From NCBI RefSeq assembly GCF_018991925.1, contig NW_024725521.1, positions 1,054,001 to 1,118,000 of the forward strand: DNA of 64,000 bases, given 5' to 3'. This DNA comes from Homarus americanus (Eukaryota > Arthropoda > Malacostraca > Decapoda > Nephropidae). The notes under the pieces were generated by a model. That model did no database searches, was not told the origin of the DNA, and saw nothing but the letters and a program-made list of their open reading frames with translations. This document shows positions 57,472-64,000 of the stretch, one piece after another. The stretch's first letter is position 1. Each line of letters begins with the position of its first letter. The translations under genes and the position numbers were made by a program.

Positions 57472-57492
57472 TTAGGTTAGGTTAGGTTAGGA
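57472..57492 (+). repeat. Short (TTAGG)n block
   Basis: Four near-perfect TTAGG units in the opposite orientation to the CCTAA block about 1 kb upstream. Confidence 0.85.
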
Positions 57493-57539
57493 TCACCCAC
57501 ACACAGTTACTTGTAGTGTACGTAAATTATCCCCCAAAT

Positions 57540-59318
57540 TGTTACAACATCCCACAGTCTACCGCAACAGCCTACAGTCTACCACAATAACCTACAGTCT
57601 ACCGCAACATCCCACAGTCTACCGCAACATCCCACAGTCTAACACAATATCCCACAGTCTACCACAACATCCTACAGTCTACCACAGCATCCCACAGTCT
57701 AACACAACATCCCACAGTCTACCGCAACAGCCTACAGTCTACCACAATATCCTACAGTCTACAGCAACGTCCCACAGTCTACCGCAACATCCCACAGTCT
57801 AACACAATATCCTAAAGTCTACCACAACATCCTACAGTCTACCACAACATCCCACAGTTTAACACAACATCCTACAGTCTACCACAACACATCCCACAGT
57901 CTACCAGCAACATCCCACAGTCTACCACAACATCCCACAGTCTAACAAAACATCCTCCAGTCTAACACAACATCCTACAGTCTACCACAACATCCCACAG
58001 TCTAACACAACATCCTACAGTCTACCACAACATCCTACAGTCTACCACAACATCCCACAGTCTAACACAACATCCTACAGTCTACCGCAACATCCTACAG
58101 TCTACCGCAACATCCTACAGTCTACCACAACATCCCACAGTCTATCACAACATCCTACAGTCTACCACAACATCCCACAGTCTACCACAACATCCTACAG
58201 TCTACCTCAACATCCTACAGTCTACCACAACATCCCACAGTCTAACACAACATCATCCACAGTCTAACACAACATCCACAGTCTAACACAACATCACAGT
58301 CTAACACAACATCCCACAGTCTAACACAACATCCCACAGTCTAACACAACATCCTCCAGTCTAACACAACATCCTACAGTCTAACACAACATCCCACAGT
58401 CTAACACAACATCCTCCAGTCTAACACAACATCCTCCAGTCTAACACAACATCCAACAGTCTACCACAACATCCTCCAGTCTAACACAACATCCAACAGT
58501 CTACCACAACATCCTACAGTCTACCACAACATCCTACAGTCTACCACAACATCCCACAGTCTAACACAACATCCTACAGTCTAACACAACATCCTACAGT
58601 CTAACACAACATCCTCCAGTCTAACACAACATCCAACAGTCTACCACAACATCCTCCAGTCTAACACAACATCCTCCAGTCTAACACAACATCCTACAGT
58701 CTAACACAACATCCCACAGTCTAAACACAAGTCTATCCTCAGTCTAAACATCCCCAGTCTACCACAGTCTAACACAACCAACAGTCTACCACAACATCCT
58801 ACAGTCTACCACAACATCCCACAGTCTAACACAACATCCTACAGTCTACAACATCTAACACAACATCCTCTACAGTCTAACACAACATCTACCACAACAT
58901 CCTCAGTCTAACAACAACAGTCTACACAACATCCCACAGTCTACCACAACATCCCACAGTCTAACACAACATCCTCAGTCTACCACAACATCCTCCAGTC
59001 TAACACAACATCCTCCAGTCTACCACAACATCCTACAGTCTACCACAACATCCCACAGTCTAACACAACATCCTACAGTCTACCGCAACATTTCACAGTC
59101 TACCACAACTTCCCACAGTCTAACAAAACATCCTCCAGTCTAACACAACATCCTACAGTCTACCACAACATCCTACAGTCTACCGCAACATCCTACAGTC
59201 TACCACAACATCCCACAGTCTATCACAACATCCTACAGTCTACCACAACATCCTACAGTCTACCACAACATCCCACAGTCTACCACAACATCCTACAGTC
59301 TACCTCAACATCCTACAG
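57540..59318. repeat. 20-bp satellite array, about 88 copies
   Basis: The unit is ACAACATCCTACAGTCTACC, with common variants TAACACAA/TACCACAA/TACCGCAA and CCCACAG/CCTACAG/CCTCCAG. The array has a disturbed section at 58725-58930 with shortened units. Rare variants occur twice in the same order (see findings), showing a higher-order duplication. Confidence 0.97.
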
Positions 59319-59425
59319 ACTGGAGGCAGGTGGAGGTGTACTGGAGGCAGGTGGAGGACTGTGACTCGGCCGCCTCACACTATATGGTTTCGGCCTTGAT
59401 TGAGGATCGGGAAAACGAAGGGGGC

Positions 59426-59590
59426 TTTTAATACTGACACGAGAGATACTTGGAGATACTGACATGATGTGAGAGTTTAATACTGACACGAGAGAGATAC
59501 TTGGAGATACTGACATGATGTGAGAGTTTAATACTGACACGAGAGAGATACTTGGAGATACTGACATGATGTGAGAATTTAATACTGAGT
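59426..59590. repeat. About 50-bp tandem repeat, 3 copies
   Basis: The unit runs 'tttaatactgacacgagaga' + 'gatacttggagatactgaca' + 'tgatgtgagag'. The first copy is 2 bases shorter. Confidence 0.93.
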
Positions 59591-60297
59591 ATAACGAATA
59601 TCACAAGACAACAACTCCCCCAGCCACAATATCACACGTATTATTATTTAAATTACCAATAAATTTTCAGAAGAAATCCATAGCTGTCATTACTTACGCG
59701 TGTGGCGAAAACTTGGCAGAAGAATGATAGAAAATAACGCTAAGAAGCACTTAAACTCAACTGGGGAAGGTTCTGTAGCACGAATGGTCAAGGTGGGGTC
59801 TGTTGTCTTAATGCCGTAAGAGCTTCGACGATGACCTTGAGCATCGTAAAAATAATCTTCGAAATATTTTTTTTTAATTTTACGAGAGTTTCTTGACCTC
59901 CAGGAATGCGGTTCGTCCGAGTTCAAGAAGTAATGTTAGCAGGTCAGATGTAATAACCTGAACCTCTATCTTGTGCTGTGAGAACACGACTAAACTATAG
60001 AATATATAATAAAAATTAGCATGGCTTTGTTGGCTTACCCTTGGTCAAACTGGCCTTCTGTTTACCATGGTTTCTATACCTAAAATCTCTGTGTATTGCT
60101 TATATACCAGCACTATGCAGTTTGTATTCCTGTATTGTCTACTGTATTTACATTGTCCATATACAGTACATACTAGATTAGTGTGAAGTTGTATTACGAG
60201 ATTACAGATTGAATATCTATTTGTTTATATATTGAAGTGAGGTCATAACAAGAGCTGTGATAAGGCCTCTGATGAAAGGAACAAATACTGAATGAAG

Positions 60298-60640
60298 GTG
60301 ATGGAGAGGGGAAGGTTCAGTGGTGATGGGGAGGGGAAGGTTCAGTGGTGATGGGGAGGGGAAGGTTCAGTGGTGATGGGGAGGAAGGTTCAGTGGTGAT
60401 GGGGAGGGAAGGTGGTCATGTTCCGTGGTGATGGGGAGAAGGTTCAGTGGTGATGGGAGGGAAGGTTCAGTGGTGATGGGGAGGGAAGGTTCAGTGGTGA
60501 TGGGGAGGGAAGGTTCAGTGGTGATGGGAAGGGAAGGTTCCGTGGTGATGGGAAGGGAAGGTTCAGTGGTGATGGGGAGGGGAAGGTTCCGTGGTGATGG
60601 GAAGGGAAGGTTCCGTGGTGATGGGAAGGGAAGGTTCAGT
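60298..60640. repeat. About 20-25-bp purine minisatellite
   Basis: Head-to-tail variants of GGTTCAGTGGTGATGGGGAG (GGGAA), about 14-15 copies; a subset has CCGTGG instead of CAGTGG, in a clustered order. Confidence 0.94.
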
Positions 60641-60676
60641 GGTCCACAGCCATATAGCAGTATAAGAAATTGGGGG

Positions 60677-60677
60677 C

Positions 60678-60708
<31 letters not shown>

Positions 60709-60709
60709 A
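60677..60709. repeat. (TG)n microsatellite
   Basis: Pure GT repeat of about 16 units. Confidence 0.95.
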
Positions 60710-61107
60710 TCAGAAACAGTGAGGAGGGGAGGGGAGGAGAGAGGAGAGGAGAGAGCATATGCCGAATGTGGCTCCGTGGTACCTTGGGGTGTGGTGGGGC
60801 CTGGTAGGTGGGAGGGTCGGGAGTAAGGGGCGTGCCGGAGTGCCTGGGAGATGCTGTGAGTGTGGCACCCAGAGAAGCACCACCACCCCAGTGCCCATAC
60901 ACCCACCATTCCATCAACACCCTCGCTCGTTCGCCTCGCTGTGTGTGTGTGTCTCCCTCCGTCTCTGTGTGTACCCTCGATGTGCACGCCTAGTGTCAAG
61001 TGTGGATCATTTTTCTGTGGATAAAAACGTGTGGATATCAGTCCCTCCCATGTGGTGGATATATACCTGGTGACCGAGGCGAGTGGAGTTAACGTCTCAC
61101 CGTCACT

Positions 61108-61134
61108 ATGTCATATAGAAGAAGTTATTTACCG
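61108..61134 (+). CDS. Possible first coding exon (MSYRRSYLP), with 5' UTR upstream
   Basis: The GC-richer, non-repetitive stretch from about 60900 ends with ATG (61108), nine codons MSYRRSYLP and the donor CCG|GTAAGT, in phase 0. The context CACTATG is not strongly Kozak-like. No downstream exon is visible before the window ends, so this remains a candidate based on the donor and base composition only. Confidence 0.25.
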
Positions 61135-61139
61135 GTAAG

Positions 61140-62670
61140 TACAATTTGGGATAACTTTCTTCCCGTCTCTCTCTCGCTCTCTCGCTCTCAGGTAAACTAC
61201 ACGACACTGAGAAGTGGAGTACTAGCCTCATGTTTGTGCCTCGTGCTAAGTGTGTTATGTTCCTTGAGTCTATTTTATTCTTACAGTAAAAATATTATTT
61301 TGTCGACTTAGAAATCTACCCTGAAGGAATTGTTTTGTTTTCTTCAACTTGTGAGATAAATTATGCTGAAGGTAATTTAAGGGTTTTAGAGTAATTAGTG
61401 GGATTTACAATAATTAATGGGATTTACCGTAATTAATATATAAACAGGATATAATGTTTACTTGTGCGTAACTAACAATGTTGCCTCAACCTGACACTTA
61501 AGGCACGTACTGTAGTGTGTACGGTCCCTCATTTGTTTAGTCATGTTTATATACATCGTGGTTCATTTAGAAAAGCTGATTGTCATTTATATAAATTCAT
61601 GCTTGTGACTTGGAAAATTTGTTCATAATCATTAATACACATTCAGAGTCATTTATACACAGTCGTGGCTCACGTATACAGAAAAACTTCAACAAGTTCG
61701 TCTCAAGTGTGAATATGAAACTGTTGTATAATTAGTCAGAAAATTGACATATATGAGTTGTAAATAACATTAACAGCTCTACGTGACTGAGAATGCGCTG
61801 CAGCTATCTTGAGAAAGTACCTAGAAAGTACCCATTTAGAACCCTGTGTTGTATATCATAAATATTACTACTGCAGCAAGGGTTAACTAACATAGTCTAC
61901 GATGAAAGTCTTGGAGAACAGAAAATGGGATCTTTTATGAAGTGATTCAAGAAAGGTCGATGTAACACTTGGACGGTTATCTTGTAAAAAAAACGAACAA
62001 AGTATATTGTCGCTTTGGTGAATTTGTAGGATAATTTGCCTGATTTTAAAGAAAGTTTTGCGAATTTAACGAAAGTTCTAGAGAATTTACAAGGAATGTG
62101 GAAAATCGTTACCACGAGGAAAAATCCACCACATGTACAAGAAGCTTAGCCCACATGCATCAAAAAAGTTCACAAACAAATGAAAGAGAAATCAACAAAC
62201 CCCAAACCAACCCAATTTACTCATATCACGAAGAGCAGTAGCAACATGGAAGATAAAACCTCGTCTCGTCTCTTGCTGTCAACCTCCTCCTATATTTCCC
62301 ACTTCTAAACTTTACCTTGTACTGTACCCTTCTTGCATCCTCACAGATAATGCTCTCTTCTCTCCGTATCACCAACCAACAAACCCAGTGAACTCCTTAA
62401 GGAAAACTTTACCAAATCATAAGTAAAGGCAACGAATTTGAAGGCAATGCTCACCACCCATACTAGAGAGTTTGGCGAATTAATGGGAAACTTCGTCAAA
62501 CTTTTTAAAAAATATTTGGCCACCCCTTGAAATATTTTAGCGAGGTACAGCGAACTCATAGAGATTAGAATTGATTTATATCTTGAGGTGAAAGATTTTG
62601 TTAACTGTTGAAAGAAAGGTTCTGGGAACTTTAATGAACTGTTGCCAAGTTCTCAGTGAAGGAAATTAAA
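61140..62670. other. Non-coding, no recognisable feature
   Basis: AT-rich sequence with short frames; nothing supported. Confidence 0.4.
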
Positions 62671-62689
62671 AGAGCAGTGCAGGTGTGAG

Positions 62690-63090
62690 AATGTAGTAGC
62701 AGGTGTGTGAGATTAGCAGTAGTTGTGTCAGTGTAGCAGCAGGAATGTGAGTAGCTACAGGTGTGTAAGTGTAGCAGCAGGAATGTGAGTAACTACAGGT
62801 GTGTGAGTGTAGCAGCAGGTGTGTGAGTGTAGCAGCAGGAGTGTGAGTAGCTACAGGTGTGTGAGATTAGCAGCAGGTGTGTGAGTGTAGCAGCAGGAGT
62901 GTGAGTAGCTACAGGTGTGTGAGATTAGCAGCAGGTGTGTGAGTGTAGCAGTAGGAGGGTGAGTAGCTACAGGTGTGTATGAGTGTAGCAGCAGGTGTGT
63001 GAGTGTAGCAGCAGGAGTGTGATTAGTTACAGGTGTGTGAGTGTAGCAGCAGATGTGTGAGTAGCTACAGGTGTGTGTGAGTGCAGCAGT
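62690..63090. repeat. GTAGCAGCAGGTGTGTGAGT minisatellite
   Basis: About 20-bp sub-units (AGCAGCAGGTGTGTGAGTGT and AGTAGCTACAGGTGTGTGAG) alternate in an irregular higher-order pattern. Confidence 0.92.
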
Positions 63091-63099
63091 AGGAGTACT

Positions 63100-63430
63100 G
63101 GCACCCCGTCTGGTCCACGAGGTATGCTAGAGACAGTTAATTGATTGAAAATGTCCAAAGGAAGGCCACCAGACTGGTGCCTGTACGGCACCTCAGTTAT
63201 CCAGAGATTAGAACGCCTGCAACTGCCTAGCATATACAATAGACGGGCAAGAGATGACTTAAATTAAATTTATAAACACCTCAGAGGGCACTACTTAATC
63301 GAGTGTCCATACCTGGACAAGGTTGAAGAAGTCGGAAGTCCAGAGTGAGAATTGTGAACTCTTGAAACAATCTGCCAGGGAGTGTTGTGAGCAGGTTCAG
63401 TTACATTCAGGAGCCAGTACATACCAAGAT
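63100..63430 (+). pseudogene. LINE fragment (CR1/jockey-like), frameshifted
   Basis: The plus strand reads LIENVQRKATRLVPVRHLSY, and after a frameshift RLERLQLPSIYNRRARDDL then IYKHLRGHY, the same post-RT region as in 19285-19510. Stops and frameshifts abound. It directly follows the minisatellite. Confidence 0.7.
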
Positions 63431-63556
63431 GAGTGAAGGAGGGGTGAGGAGGGTGAGGGATGATGAGGGGGCGGTGGTGAGAGGTTTATCACTCCAATAA
63501 ACACAATTTTCCCGCATCAGCAGTAGCGGTGATGAGTTATATGTCGACCAGGTGTA

Positions 63557-63558
<2 letters not shown>

Positions 63559-63592
<34 letters not shown>

Positions 63593-64000
63593 CGGTTTAT
63601 TAATAGAATTGCAACCGGTGGCTGAAAATATACAACCTTACATGCGATTTTTACATAATAATATACGTTCAATATATTTACAGGGCTGTACAGTACATAA
63701 ATCAGGAGCTGTTTATTATTTTAACACTAGATGGGATGGTGCTATTCTTATATCTATCAGTGCGGGCTCTTATGGGTTGAATTTTGTTGTAGTGGCGGAC
63801 TGCGTGAGGTGGGTGAGGGATTGCTGGTGGCTGTAGGTGACGATGACGAGGATGTTGCAGTAGTCCACTGCCAAACCCTGCTAGTGCGTGGTGGTGGAGG
63901 TCACTGAGAGATGGCATTTCCAGGGTGGAGAGAGCGTTGTTGTAGCCGGAGTAGTCTGCGCCGAGCATGATTTTGCAGGCCCTCTTCTGTACCTTCTTTA
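63559..64000 (-). pseudogene. LINE (jockey-like) copy, cut by the window end
   Basis: An (AAT)n tail at 63559-63592, then 'aacggtttattaatagaatt' and 'ggctgaaaatata', is the same 3' end as at 19522 and 20513. The minus-strand frame from 64000 down to 63702 reads KKVQKRACKIMLGAD... and ends with SSVKIINSS, homologous to residues ~165-262 of the copy at 19699-20487. The 5' part is outside the window; the visible frame is intact. Confidence 0.8.

Noticed and set aside
57540..59318. Possible CRISPR-like array or Gln/Asn-Thr-Ser repeat protein
   Set aside because: 20-bp satellite; open frames arise from the repeat and shift with indels; no spacers.
59690..59926. Minus-strand frame ending near a GTAAGT donor (CACACGC|GTAAGT)
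   Set aside because: The donor looks good and the frame is open for 78 codons, but there is no ATG and no credible acceptor before the upstream stop; left unannotated.

Overview
The window looks like a gene-poor, repeat-rich arthropod nuclear genome, most likely a decapod crustacean. The evidence is long AT-rich introns with GT/AG borders, arthropod-type (TTAGG)n arrays, pogo/Tigger, hAT, piggyBac-like, jockey/CR1-like LINE and Ty3/gypsy remnants, a tRNA-derived SINE, and many micro- and minisatellites. Nothing suggests bacterial or viral origin. The species assignment is inferred from repeat content and not proven.

Only a handful of host exons can be supported, all on the + strand and all starting and ending in phase 0. 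(1) An exon cut by the window start (to 124) is Gly/Ser-rich and ends at a perfect donor. (2) A short charged exon lies at 10755-10817. (3) A large terminal exon at 13877-14749 encodes the cysteine-rich zinc-finger domain of CDCA7, the partner of the HELLS chromatin remodeller. (4) Two Met/Gly/Pro-rich exons lie at 29298-29570 and 33831-33947, the second ending in a stop with a poly(A) signal about 350 bases downstream. The first four could belong to CDCA7, or exons 1, 2, 4 and 5 could form a second transcript or gene in which CDCA7 is nested or an alternative 3' end. Phase alone cannot decide. A weak candidate first exon (nine codons and a donor) sits at 61108-61134.

Layout: 0-14.8 kb is host exons with introns full of TA-flanked pogo/Tigger elements, including a 2.3-kb Tigger (2817-5105), a Tigger inside another Tigger-like element (6747-8274), a hAT tail, a TTAA-flanked piggyBac-like MITE, a 31-bp minisatellite and a SINE. 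14.8-29.3 kb is mostly unannotatable AT-rich sequence with MITEs and a cluster of LINE 3' ends (19.0-20.6 kb). 29.3-34.3 kb holds the 3' end of the Met-rich gene with two Tigger remnants in its last intron. 34.3-47.7 kb is largely featureless, with a decayed LINE and a second piggyBac-like element. 47.7-50.6 kb is a degenerate gypsy retrotransposon hit by a MITE and by a hAT element that carries a near-perfect target duplication. 54.4-63.1 kb is dominated by satellites: CCCT-rich, (CA)n, (TTAGG)n, a 1.8-kb array of 20-bp units, and others. 63.1-64.0 kb has two more LINE pieces, one running off the window.

The most informative observations are the intact CDCA7 ICF-type residues, the phase-0 exon chain around it, the series of TA-flanked CAG...CTG elements with a matching abundance of TACAGTA/TACTGTA heptamers, and the higher-order duplication inside the 20-bp satellite. 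I found no clear new multi-gene system.
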